NCBI GenBank assembly: GCA_027623235.1
Contig: JAQBVJ010000002.1
Span: 62,001-126,000 of the forward strand
Direction of reading: 5' to 3'
DNA length: 64,000 bases
From: Planctomycetota bacterium
GTDB taxonomy: Bacteria > Planctomycetota > Planctomycetia > Planctomycetales > Planctomycetaceae
The position numbers were made by a program, and so were the translations under genes. The notes under the pieces are model-generated. The model was given only the letters and a program-made list of their open reading frames with translations. It made no database searches and was not told where the DNA came from. Positions 37,735 to 46,479 of the stretch are shown here, piece by piece (within the stretch, counting starts at the first letter, position 1; each line of letters opens with the position of its first letter).

Positions 37735-39075
37735 ATGCGAACTCTCCACCTGACTCGACGAACGATGCTTCGCGGCGCTGGCGTGACCCTCGCCCTGCCC
37801 TGGCTGGAAGCGATGGGGCCGCAACTTGGGTGGGCCGACGACACGAAGAAAAGCGAGGCTGCTCCAAACCGGATGGCCCTCCTGTACGTGCCCAACGGCA
37901 AGAACATGGTGGACTGGACTCCGGAAGAAGTCGGGACTGACTTCAAGCTGAAGCCGATTATGGAGCCGCTGGCCGCACTCAAAGAAAAGCTCCTTGTGAT
38001 CAGCGGGCTCGCTGCCGACGGCGCTCGAGCTCACGGAGACGGGGGTGGCGACCACGCGAGAGCACTGGCGGCGTTTCTGACCGGGGCTCACCCGAAAAAG
38101 ACAGACGGCACAGACATTCGCAACGGCATCTCGGTCGATCAGATCGCGGCGTCTCAGCTGGGTAACCACACGCGGCTGGCCTCGCTGGAAGTCGGGACCG
38201 AGCACGGCTCGATGGCCGGAAACTGCGACTCGGGTTACTCGTGCGTCTATTCGTCGACGATGTCCTGGCGATCGGCCACTCAGCCTTTGCCGAAAGAGAT
38301 CAACCCGAAGCTCGTGTTTGAAAGGCTGTTTTCGTCGACTCCGAATGCGTCACGCAAGAAGCGGGATGAGCAGCGAAAAAGCGTTCTCGATTTTGTGCGT
38401 GAGGATTCGAAAGACCTGACCGGAAAGCTTGGCGCGGCAGACGCACGAAAGCTCGATGAGTACTTCACGGCCGTGCGGGATATCGAAGTCCGCATCGAGC
38501 GCGCGGCGACGCTGCCTCCAGTCAAAACGCCGGACTATCCGGTGCCGTCGGGCATCCCGAACTCCTATGAGGAACACATCAAGCTGATGTGCGACCTCGT
38601 CGTGCTCGCGTTTCAGACAGACGTCACTCGCGTCTGCACTTTCGTGCTGGCCAACGAGGGCAGCAACAAACCCTACCCGTTCATCGATGTCGCCGAGGGC
38701 CACCACGACCTCTCGCATCACGGTAACAAGGAAGACAAAAAGGCGAAGATTCGGCAGATCAACACCTTCCATACGAGTCAGCTGGCTTACCTGCTGCAGA
38801 AATTGAATGCGGTTCAGGAAGGCGACGGGACTTTGCTGGATCACTCGATGATCGCGTACGGCAGTGGCAATTCGGATGGCAATGCTCACAACCATGATGA
38901 CCTGCCGATCCTTCTGGCCGGTGGCGGTTGCGGTACGATCAAAACGGGCCGGCACATGCGGCTTGAAAAAGAAACGCCGCTGAGCAATCTGTGGCTGTCG
39001 ATGTTGAACCGAATGGACGTCGACGTGGCAAAGCTTGGCGACAGCACGGGCGACTTGCCCGGACTGGCTGGTTGA
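37735..39075 (+). CDS. DUF1552 protein with twin-arginine-type leader
   Basis: A 446-residue DUF1552 protein with TRRTMLRGAGVTLALPWLEA as a Tat-type leader. Conserved blocks are ALLYVPNGKNMVDWTP, GLAADGARAHGDGGGDHARA, SLEVGTEHGSMAGNCDSGYS, LDEYFTAVRDIEVRIE and SMIAYGSGNSDGNAHNHDDL. The fold appears related to DUF1501 and alkaline phosphatases; function is unknown. It lies 70 bases after the DUF1592 gene and its stop overlaps the next start as TGATG, so three genes are likely made together. Confidence 0.93.
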   Translation: MRTLHLTRRTMLRGAGVTLALPWLEAMGPQLGWADDTKKSEAAPNRMALLYVPNGKNMVDWTPEEVGTDFKLKPIMEPLAALKEKLLVISGLAADGARAHGDGGGDHARALAAFLTGAHPKKTDGTDIRNGISVDQIAASQLGNHTRLASLEVGTEHGSMAGNCDSGYSCVYSSTMSWRSATQPLPKEINPKLVFERLFSSTPNASRKKRDEQRKSVLDFVREDSKDLTGKLGAADARKLDEYFTAVRDIEVRIERAATLPPVKTPDYPVPSGIPNSYEEHIKLMCDLVVLAFQTDVTRVCTFVLANEGSNKPYPFIDVAEGHHDLSHHGNKEDKKAKIRQINTFHTSQLAYLLQKLNAVQEGDGTLLDHSMIAYGSGNSDGNAHNHDDLPILLAGGGCGTIKTGRHMRLEKETPLSNLWLSMLNRMDVDVAKLGDSTGDLPGLAG

Positions 39076-39710
39076 TGAGATCCGCGTCGGAGCCTGAGCC
39101 TCTTCTTCCTGAAACACCTCCGACCCGGCTACAGGTTTTAGAGGTTGCACTGGGATGTGAAGGTGGCCTCGCCGGGTTCGCCTTGTTGTTCGCCTGGCTT
39201 TCGGGACGCGACATTCTGGATGGAATTCGATTCGACGGTCGCAGCATTGCGATCGGGTTGGCCGCGTCGCTGCCGATGTTTGTGCTTCTTGCCGTCACCG
39301 TTCAGAGCCAGTCTCGGCCATTTGCTCGGATTCGAGAAATCCTCAACGGCTTTCTACTTCCGTGGCTGAGCCGGTGCCGGACGATCGATCTGCTCCTGCT
39401 GTCAATCCTCGCAGGCATTGGCGAAGAACTTCTTTTCCGAGCATTTCTGCAGTCGCTTTTAGCAGACTGGCTCGGCGTGGCGACTGGCCTGGTTCTGGCA
39501 AGCCTGCTGTTCGGAGCAGCTCACTGGATTACGACGGGGTATGCCGTGCTGGCAGCGGTCGCCGGTTTCTATCTGGGAGCCGTCTGGCTGGCGACGGGCG
39601 AGAACACTCTTGTCGTGATCATTGCTCACGGGTTTTACGACTTCGTCGCGTTGTTCCTGCTTTTGCGATGGCATCGCCGAAAGGCAGGCTCTGCAATTAC
39701 GGTCGACTGA
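39075..39710 (+). CDS. CPBP family intramembrane glutamic protease
   Basis: A 211-residue membrane protein with about six hydrophobic segments and the Abi/CPBP (Rce1-like) motifs: AGIGEELLFRAFLQ (EExxxR) near 118-131, LLFGAAHW with the catalytic His, and IIAHGFYDFVAL. These enzymes cleave within membranes or process prenylated/bacteriocin-like substrates. Its start overlaps the DUF1552 stop (TGATG), an unusual coupling. Several CPBP proteins in bacteria have unknown targets; here a link to the DUF1592/DUF1552 pair is inferred from position only. Confidence 0.9.
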   Translation: MRSASEPEPLLPETPPTRLQVLEVALGCEGGLAGFALLFAWLSGRDILDGIRFDGRSIAIGLAASLPMFVLLAVTVQSQSRPFARIREILNGFLLPWLSRCRTIDLLLLSILAGIGEELLFRAFLQSLLADWLGVATGLVLASLLFGAAHWITTGYAVLAAVAGFYLGAVWLATGENTLVVIIAHGFYDFVALFLLLRWHRRKAGSAITVD

Positions 39711-39852
39711 ACCAGTCGCGGAACGGAGCAAGCTGTCCGATCGATTGCTGATTCGTCCTGCGTGTCACCGAGCGGCCTCAGTTACTTCGTCAGGCTGAAC
39801 TTGACCTGCGGAAAGTCGGGAATAAACGAGTCTCGTGCTGCATCAATGTGGC

Positions 39853-40290
39853 ATGTCCATTCTCTATCGACTCGCCGCCGATTTGACAGTCGTCTTCCAC
39901 ATGTCCTATGCGATGTTCATCGTCGTCGGGCAGCTACTGATCCTTGTCGGAGCGATCCGGAAGTGGCGGTGGATCCTCAACGTCTGGTTCCGCTCAATCC
40001 ATCTGGCCATGATCGCGATCGTCGTTGCAGAGAGCCTGCTGGGAATTGTCTGCCCACTGACGACGCTGGAAAAATGGCTGCGCCGAGAGGCTGGTCAGAC
40101 GAGTTACCAGGGAGACTTTCTCGCTCGGTGGGTACACGATCTGCTCTTTGTTGAGTTCTCGCCGGCAACGCTGACGGCGGCGTACGCAACGTTCGGGTTG
40201 CTCGTCGTCGTGACTTTCTGGCTCGCGCCGCCGGTTCGCCGGACGAACGATTCGTCTGATGAATCGTCACCGACTATTCTTCACTCCTGA
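39853..40290 (+). CDS. DUF2784 membrane protein
   Basis: A protein of about 145 residues with four hydrophobic helices and the DUF2784 pattern: AADLTVVFHMSYAMFIVVGQ, WRWILNVWFRSIHLAMIAIV, GIVCPLTTLEKWLR and YQGDFLARWVHDLLF. Function is unknown; the His and Cys residues in helices resemble small membrane oxidoreductase-like proteins, but this is only an impression. A GTG at 39835 could add six residues. It precedes the SDR gene by 33 bases. Confidence 0.88.
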   Translation: MSILYRLAADLTVVFHMSYAMFIVVGQLLILVGAIRKWRWILNVWFRSIHLAMIAIVVAESLLGIVCPLTTLEKWLRREAGQTSYQGDFLARWVHDLLFVEFSPATLTAAYATFGLLVVVTFWLAPPVRRTNDSSDESSPTILHS

Positions 40291-40323
40291 ATTCAGAAAC
40301 TCATTTTCTCTCAGGAGCAGTCG

Positions 40324-41175
40324 ATGTCGCGGCTTCAAGGCAAGATCATCATCACCACCGGAGGGACTCAGGGGGTTGGCGAGGCCATCGCACTGGACGC
40401 GGCTCGCGAGGGAGCGGCCGGAATCGTGCTGTGCGGACGGCAGGAAGAAAAAGGCAACGCCGTCGCGGCGAAGCTTGAGGATCTCGGGTGTGCGGCCGAG
40501 TTTGTTCGAGCCGACCTCGCCAGTGTCGAGGACTGTCGCAACGTCGTGCGGAGATGCGACGAGCGGTTCGGGCGAGTCGACGGGCTCGTCAATGCCGCGG
40601 CAGATACCAATCGAGGCAATCTGGAAAACACCTCCGTCGAGTTCTGGGACCACCAGTTTGCAGTCAACGTGCGCGGTCCGTTTCTGCTCTGCCAGGAAGC
40701 CGTCGCGATCATGAAACGCGAAAACATTTCCGGCTCGATCGTCAACATTCAATCGGTCGCCGCGTACTGCGGCCTGCCCTTCATTTTCAGTTACAGCTGC
40801 ACGAAAGGGGCTCTGGTCACGATGACGAAGAATCTGGCGAACACGCTGCGGCAGGATCGGATTCGCGTCAACGGAGTGAACCTCGGCTGGACCGACACTC
40901 CCGCTGAGCACGTCGTGCAGAAACTTCAGGGAGCTCCCGACAACTGGCTGGAACTGGGCGAGCAAAGCTCCCCGTTCGGCCGGCTGCTCAAACCGGAAGA
41001 CGTTGCGAAACTGTGCAGCTATCTGCTGAGCGACGACTCAGGAATCCTGACGGGCTCAAACATCGACTACTCGCAGCGGGTCGTCGGGGTCTTCCCACCC
41101 GAGCCGTCTGCAGCAGAAGTCGCCGGCTGGGCGAATGTTGGCGGTGGTGCGCTGCCGGTCGACGGTCTGATATAA
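40324..41175 (+). CDS. Short-chain dehydrogenase/reductase
   Basis: The 283-residue product is a classical SDR: nucleotide-binding TGGTQGVGEAIA at 12-23, NAAADTNRGN, catalytic Ser region IVNIQSVAAYCG, and YSCTKGA with YxxxK. The usual Asp/Arg after beta-2 (CGRQEEKG) suggests NADP(H) preference. The last 30 residues (PPEPSAAEVAGWANVGGGAL) extend beyond the common SDR end. Substrate is unknown. AGGAG precedes the ATG at good spacing; likely co-transcribed with the DUF2784 gene. Confidence 0.92.
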   Translation: MSRLQGKIIITTGGTQGVGEAIALDAAREGAAGIVLCGRQEEKGNAVAAKLEDLGCAAEFVRADLASVEDCRNVVRRCDERFGRVDGLVNAAADTNRGNLENTSVEFWDHQFAVNVRGPFLLCQEAVAIMKRENISGSIVNIQSVAAYCGLPFIFSYSCTKGALVTMTKNLANTLRQDRIRVNGVNLGWTDTPAEHVVQKLQGAPDNWLELGEQSSPFGRLLKPEDVAKLCSYLLSDDSGILTGSNIDYSQRVVGVFPPEPSAAEVAGWANVGGGALPVDGLI

Positions 41176-41386
41176 GACGTGAGTCGAAGCACCGCAACTT
41201 CCGTTGCCTGTCGCAATGTTCGGAATTCCGGGTGGTGCATGACATCCTTGCCTGACACGAACTTACCTGACACGAATACTCGGGATTCTTTTCGACAGTC
41301 CGGATTTCTGTGCTGATTCGAAGTGACTCGACGTCAGAATAGGCTCGAACAATCGATGGATCCCGGTTCACCCGTAGAGAACAGCT

Positions 41387-42019
41387 ATGTCGTTTGAAGA
41401 GCATCTTGAAGTTCAGGAAGCGGGCGGATTCAGCATCGTCCGTTTTCGAAATAGCATCATCGAAGTGGGCAACCGGGCGGAAGATGCCTTCGAAGCTCTA
41501 CGGCGATTCGTCAGCACGTTCAGTTGCATGAAAATTGCGATTGACGTGTCGGCGGATCCTTACCTGCCGAGCAGCGTGCTTGGCCTGCTCGTTCGGCTGC
41601 ACACTCAGGAAGGGGTGGAGGTTCATCTCGTCAACGCACCGGCGGAAGTGGTGGAGATCATTCACATCACGCGGCTCGACCGGATGCTGCATCTTAACGA
41701 TATCGAGATCGGTGCCTGGAGTTCATCAGGTTCGGACAGTGAGGCATCCTCGACCGTCGGACTGGGCGGCTACTTCGTCGAGTGCCCCTCCTGCGAAGCG
41801 GAGCACCGAATCGACAAACATGACCTGGGCATTCGCATGACTTGCGCGGAATGCCAGGCGAAACACACCGTTTCGGCCGAGATGCTGCACAACGCGACTC
41901 ACGTCTACGCAAAATGTCCCCGATGCGAGCAGGAAGTAAGAATCCCGCACGAAGATTTGAAAACCGTTCTGTCGTGCGAACACTGTGACGCGACGATCGA
42001 AATACGAACGGTCGTTTGA
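41387..42019 (+). CDS. STAS domain fused to two MJ0042-like zinc ribbons
   Basis: A 210-residue protein. Residues 1-108 form a STAS domain like anti-anti-sigma factors (VSADPYLPSSVLGLLVRLH places Ser residues where SpoIIAA is phosphorylated). After an acidic Ser-rich linker come two zinc ribbons: ECPSCEAEHRIDKHD with TCAECQA, and KCPRCEQEVRIPHED with SCEHCDA. The four CxxC pairs match MJ0042-type zinc fingers. It may sense or bind nucleic acid or protein under control of serine phosphorylation, but no kinase or phosphatase is adjacent. Single-gene unit; Shine-Dalgarno weak. Confidence 0.88.
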   Translation: MSFEEHLEVQEAGGFSIVRFRNSIIEVGNRAEDAFEALRRFVSTFSCMKIAIDVSADPYLPSSVLGLLVRLHTQEGVEVHLVNAPAEVVEIIHITRLDRMLHLNDIEIGAWSSSGSDSEASSTVGLGGYFVECPSCEAEHRIDKHDLGIRMTCAECQAKHTVSAEMLHNATHVYAKCPRCEQEVRIPHEDLKTVLSCEHCDATIEIRTVV

Positions 42020-42042
42020 CGTGACTGTCCTGTCGGAGCGGC

Positions 42043-42519
42043 TTAAAGCTCTGCGATGAAGTGGACCTGCCGTGCGACTTCCCGGAAGCCGCAACCGGGG
42101 TAGAGATGGTTGCCGATCGGATTGTGGGCCATCGTCTCGATCTTTGAATGCGTCAGCCCGTGTTGCCGAAATCGGTCGAGGGCAGCCTCGATTAATTTTC
42201 GACCGATCCCCTGCCCTCGACACTCGGGGATCAGGCTGATATTCGGGATGTGGCCGATGCCGGTGTCGTATTCCAGCCACGTCGAGATGAAACCGAGAAT
42301 TCGCCCCTCGTGTTCCGCGACGATGATTCCTTCGCGATCGCGCGCGACGTCGTCGTCGAAGTGGCGAGCCTTCCGCCACTTCCAGTCGTGGCCGTTGAGG
42401 ACGCCAAATTCCTTCTCGATTGCCTGGTCAATCGAGACACCCTCGAACGCTTCGACCATGATCTCTGTGAGCGTCGTGCGGTCACTGTCCCGGTAGGCTC
42501 GCAGCGTCACTTCGGGCAT
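42043..42519 (-). CDS. GNAT family N-acetyltransferase
   Basis: The 158-residue product has the acetyl-CoA-binding motif A (ISLIPECRGQGIGRKLIEAA, with the R/Q-x-x-G-x-G/A core) and motif B ending in NHLYPGCGFREV. It therefore acetylates an amine of unknown nature. ATG at 42519. It converges with the STAS gene with 23 bases between stops and no visible terminator. Confidence 0.92.
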   Translation of the reverse strand: MPEVTLRAYRDSDRTTLTEIMVEAFEGVSIDQAIEKEFGVLNGHDWKWRKARHFDDDVARDREGIIVAEHEGRILGFISTWLEYDTGIGHIPNISLIPECRGQGIGRKLIEAALDRFRQHGLTHSKIETMAHNPIGNHLYPGCGFREVARQVHFIAEL

Positions 42520-42997
42520 TGTTCCGTTCCAGCAGGTTGGGTTCCGTAAAGTGTGCCGATGATACCGGTTCCGCGCGAGCTCAACAGCGATGCGACTGCC
42601 ACCAGAACGGCGTTCGTGCCGATCGGAACTGTTCAGCCAGTCAGGCCGACTTTGCCGGCTGTTCCAGCGATGCGGCGAATGACCGGATTGCTCACTGTCC
42701 CGGCGGTGCCGGTCGATACCTCACCTGGATGACGGTCGCGCGGATTGCGATTGTCGTTTCTGTTGTCAGAACGGCAGCGAACCGGACGTCTGGTCGGGCT
42801 GTTCACCAGATTGGACAGGCGAGTCGGGAACGGTTCGTCACCGTTCGGTTCGTACGTAAGAGAAAAGTGACACTGCCTGCTCGGACGGATCCGACGCGGT
42901 ACAACTCACCGGGACCCGTGAGGAAACCTGACCAGAGTCAACGTAACACCTTTTCCTTCGTGTTGCGGATTCTGAATGGCCCCACCAGGAGGTTGTG
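42520..42997. other. Intergenic region without supported genes
   Basis: A 478-base stretch between divergent genes. The plus-strand frame from 42519 is open but has Cys/Arg-rich random-looking composition, no family resemblance and no Shine-Dalgarno. Only the AGGAGG for the next gene (near 42987-42992) is clear. Confidence 0.4.
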
Positions 42998-43861
42998 ATG
43001 CGTGCTTTCGTCCTGCTGACTCTGACTGTCGCGTTAACCGGATGCCATCAGATTCCTTCGTGGAATCCGCAGGCTTCGCCGCTCATCGGCCAGAGCATTC
43101 TGCCGAACTGCAATCGCACGTCGAGCGGCCTTGGAGCGTTGTCACAGTCCGGAACGCAGCGTCTGAAAGGCCAATGCGAAACAAAGGACGGCGAGCTGCA
43201 CGTCACAATCCAGCAGCCAGCGGAGACCCAGCAACAGGCAGTCTGCGCTCAACAGATGGCCGCTCCGATGGGAGCTTACGGGCAGCAGTTTCGAGTTGTA
43301 CCTGGCCGGACTCATCGAGCCATGGCGTTGGGATGGACGGGGATTCCGCTGCCATACCCACGGATGGAAAAGATCAACGTTCCGCCACAAACCCAGGCGG
43401 TTCAACAGCCACTGATGGCTCAGCCCGCTGGTCTTTCTCAGATGGGAGTGATGCCGATGGGGTATGCCGGAATGCAGGCGTTCAATCCGCAGATGCTTCA
43501 GGTTCAGCAGAACAACAATCAGCAGCTACTGTTGCAGCAAGCTCTCAGAGAGCTTCAGTCCAGTCAGGCCAGCACTCAGTCGAATCAGGACTGCGAACGG
43601 GCGGAGCAGCTTCGCAATCAGACACGACAACTTGAAAATCGTGTCGACCAGTTGATGGAAATGCTGGAGCGAAAGAACGGCTGCAACTCCGGTGCGAGTG
43701 CCTCTCCCGCACCACTGCCGAGCACGGCATCTCAGAACCGCGTTCCGCAGATTATCGAACAGACCGGCGCGACATCACGATCACTGCAACCCGCCAATCG
43801 ATCCGCCTCGCAGGTCGAGATGTGGCCATACAGCCCGCAGAACAAATACCGGGGCTATTGA
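42998..43861 (+). CDS. Gln-rich lipoprotein of unknown function
   Basis: A 287-residue product with a lipoprotein signal peptide (MRAFVLLTLTVALTGCHQIP; lipobox LTGC, acylated Cys at residue 16) and a low-complexity mature chain rich in Gln, Pro, Met and Asn. A coiled-coil-like segment with NQDCERAEQLRNQTRQLENR and MEMLERKNGC lies near 195-230. AGGAGG is six bases before the ATG at 42998. It converges with the next gene with a seven-base overlap of 3' ends. No known domain. Confidence 0.8.
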   Translation: MRAFVLLTLTVALTGCHQIPSWNPQASPLIGQSILPNCNRTSSGLGALSQSGTQRLKGQCETKDGELHVTIQQPAETQQQAVCAQQMAAPMGAYGQQFRVVPGRTHRAMALGWTGIPLPYPRMEKINVPPQTQAVQQPLMAQPAGLSQMGVMPMGYAGMQAFNPQMLQVQQNNNQQLLLQQALRELQSSQASTQSNQDCERAEQLRNQTRQLENRVDQLMEMLERKNGCNSGASASPAPLPSTASQNRVPQIIEQTGATSRSLQPANRSASQVEMWPYSPQNKYRGY

Positions 43862-46314
43862 GTCCCGGCAGCCGCGTCTGCTTTTCGAGCGTCTGCCGAC
43901 TTCGAGCTCAGTGCTCCCGTGAAGCCACGCAGCAGAGCAACTCGGTCTTCGGGCTTGAGTTTCCTCTCGGCCTCAATGAAGGCCAGAATCGTTTTTCTAT
44001 CCCCGCGGGATGTGATCAGTCCGGCAACGAGTTCGAAGCCGGCGTGCCTCGGAATCGGATCTCCATCGAGCGATTTGACGAAGGTCAGGGCTTCCGTGTA
44101 CTTTCCCGCCGCCGCCAGACGAGTGGCGAGTCGCAGTTTCGTTTCGGCCGACCAGCGTGAATCCGCCTCACCGTTTCTGGGATCATCAAATGACTCAAGA
44201 CCTCGAGCGGCACTCACCGGTTCAGAGGCGGCCAGCGAATCCGCTTTGAGCTGAAACCACGTCCGCTTATAGCGATGCTGCTCAAGTTGTTCGGTACCGA
44301 CAGTCTGCTCAACGTCGTTCTCTTTGTCAGTCGTACCGGCAACGTTGAAGGCGGTTTTCACGATCGCCGGTAGTTCGGTATCGAACCACGGTTCCCGTTC
44401 CGTAGGCAGTGAGTCGGTTGCCCGTTCACGAATTTCCGACCAGACCGACTCAAAAAGTCCCCAGTCGCAGGCGGCCCTCAGGATCAAACGTTCGGTTTCG
44501 AATCGTGCGTCGGCGCTGGCAATGAGGCGGTTACAGTTGCTTCGATAAATGATGTAGGCCTCAGCGGCTTCGTTGTCTGTCTGAAAATTGAATTCGACTT
44601 TCAGCATCGCTGCGACCGCCGATTTGGGTTCCGCAAGAGCCCGTTGAGTTGCGACAGGGCTTTGAGCCATTCCTCGCGCGAAGGCGAGCGCGTTTCTGAC
44701 AGAATCCCAGACGCCCTCTTTGCCGAGCATGTGCTGAGCATGTGCGATCTCGGCGGCGGCAATCGCTGCCTCTCGCATCGAGGACGTATCTTTCGGTTTC
44801 AGCTCGTAAATTTCCCTGAGAGTCGGAAATGTCGTTGCGGCCGGACTGGCTGCCGATTTGAGGGCGGTCTGAGCTTTCGCCAGAGTTGCGTCGGCCGACG
44901 CATTGTCTCCTTTCGCGTAAACTGCCATCGCCAGCCGACTCAGGACCATCGCTCGATTGGCCGGCGAGAATACTGCGAGTTCCTTTTCAATGGCCGGCAG
45001 TGCGGCAGAGCCTTCCGACTGAATTCGAGCCTCACCCCACGCAGAAATGCATTGCAGAGCAGCCTGCGGATCCGTCGCCGCCTTCGCCCAGGCAAGAGCC
45101 TTTGCCTGCTCACCTCGACTGGCAAGCCCGACTGTCACGGCAACTCGTGCCGGGGCAGCCCAGTGAGTGACGGGTCTCATCTGGATCGCCAGATCGACAT
45201 TTCGCGTTCCGGTCGCCTGTGCCCGGATGACGGATTCCATGAGCTGGCCGAGGGCGTTGTTACTGGACCTCGGAGCCAGCAAAGCCTCTGCGGCGGGCAC
45301 TCGGTCGAGAGCGACAAGCAGCGTCGAAAGTTCAATGGCCGCGTCGAGGGCGTCTGTTCCGAAATCCGGCAGTTCTTTGGCAAGCGTCAGAGCTCTGTCT
45401 GCGATGGCTCCAGCACCGGCCACGTCGCCGGCAGCGAGTCGACCCCAGGCGTAAATGACAAGTGGTTTGATGCCGAGGTGCTTCTGTGACGCTCGGACAA
45501 TGGCCAGCCGCGAAAGTTGCTCATCGATAGATTTCAAGTCTCCTCGGATTGCGTATGCCTCGGCGGCGAGTTGACGCGAAAGCTCTTTCCGCTGATTCCC
45601 CTCTTCGCGCGCGTCATTGACCATTCGGTCTAGTGAACTCGCCCAGAGCTCTTCGGTTGTTGGCCCAGTGGGCTTCACTTCGACCGGCAGCGGGTCAGTG
45701 CCGTTCGGCGTGGTCTCGGTTCCCCCGCCCGTCGTTCCCGGATTGCCCGACTGAGCTATCGTCGGTAGTTCAAAAGGCTCGTCCTGAACTTCCGGTTCGC
45801 TGGTGAAATACCACGCGCCGCCAGCGATCGCGAGTCCGGCAGCCGTACAGATTCCGATGATCAGCCCGATCGACGAACCGGTCTTCTGCGGAACTTCGGC
45901 ACGAGGAGCCTCTTCGACTTCCTCACCTTCCGGTCGAGGCGCTGTGAAGATCGGCACGAGGCATTCTTTGTTCGCGCATCGGACTTCCTTGCCGGCGACC
46001 TTCTTCGACTGGAAGCCCGCCGTTTCACACATGGGACAGACGACTCGATGCAGACGGCCTTTCGCCGGTTTGGGGAGAAGCGGAATCGATTTTCCTGTGA
46101 CGCTCGACGCGACGCCGAACGGATTGTCGTCGTCGCCGTCTGCCTTTTTCGCTGTGGCCTTCTGGCTTGTCGCTGCCTTTGGCTTTTGAGTCGGCGCAGG
46201 TGCGGCCGGCGCTGAGCCCCGTTTGGCGGTCATCGAGGCGCCACAAAACGGGCACTCGGTCGCCTCGTCATCCAGTACCGACTGATCGCACGACGGGCAC
46301 GTTGGAAGATCCAT
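43855..46314 (-). CDS. Zinc-ribbon, transmembrane, helical-repeat protein, 819 residues
   Basis: Architecture in order: N-terminal zinc ribbon (TCPSCDQSVLDDEATECPFCG), a basic Ala/Lys/Pro linker, a second ribbon (VVCPMCETAGFQSKKVAGKE, then CANKEC), one transmembrane helix near 150-170 (IGLIIGICTAAGLAIAGGAW), a Gly/Thr/Pro spacer, and about 600 residues of Ala-rich helical repeats that look like degenerate TPR/Sel1 units. With the ribbons on the cytoplasmic side, the repeats would be outside. Function unknown; this layout recurs in planctomycetes. ATG 46314 with AGAGGA is preferred over GTG 46326. Confidence 0.82.
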   Translation of the reverse strand: MDLPTCPSCDQSVLDDEATECPFCGASMTAKRGSAPAAPAPTQKPKAATSQKATAKKADGDDDNPFGVASSVTGKSIPLLPKPAKGRLHRVVCPMCETAGFQSKKVAGKEVRCANKECLVPIFTAPRPEGEEVEEAPRAEVPQKTGSSIGLIIGICTAAGLAIAGGAWYFTSEPEVQDEPFELPTIAQSGNPGTTGGGTETTPNGTDPLPVEVKPTGPTTEELWASSLDRMVNDAREEGNQRKELSRQLAAEAYAIRGDLKSIDEQLSRLAIVRASQKHLGIKPLVIYAWGRLAAGDVAGAGAIADRALTLAKELPDFGTDALDAAIELSTLLVALDRVPAAEALLAPRSSNNALGQLMESVIRAQATGTRNVDLAIQMRPVTHWAAPARVAVTVGLASRGEQAKALAWAKAATDPQAALQCISAWGEARIQSEGSAALPAIEKELAVFSPANRAMVLSRLAMAVYAKGDNASADATLAKAQTALKSAASPAATTFPTLREIYELKPKDTSSMREAAIAAAEIAHAQHMLGKEGVWDSVRNALAFARGMAQSPVATQRALAEPKSAVAAMLKVEFNFQTDNEAAEAYIIYRSNCNRLIASADARFETERLILRAACDWGLFESVWSEIRERATDSLPTEREPWFDTELPAIVKTAFNVAGTTDKENDVEQTVGTEQLEQHRYKRTWFQLKADSLAASEPVSAARGLESFDDPRNGEADSRWSAETKLRLATRLAAAGKYTEALTFVKSLDGDPIPRHAGFELVAGLITSRGDRKTILAFIEAERKLKPEDRVALLRGFTGALSSKSADARKADAAAGTQ

Positions 46315-46479
46315 AATTCCTCTCACTCAGGCGGTCAATCAGGCAGAAAGCGTCACAAAATTACGCGACCGGAGCTTAACAACTGCTCCGGCGTGTTGCA
46401 GCAGGAATAGACCCCACGCGAAGCGCCGGCATTTGAAGGGGAACGCCGTGACTCAGGCATTTTCTGGCGGCTGAATAAT

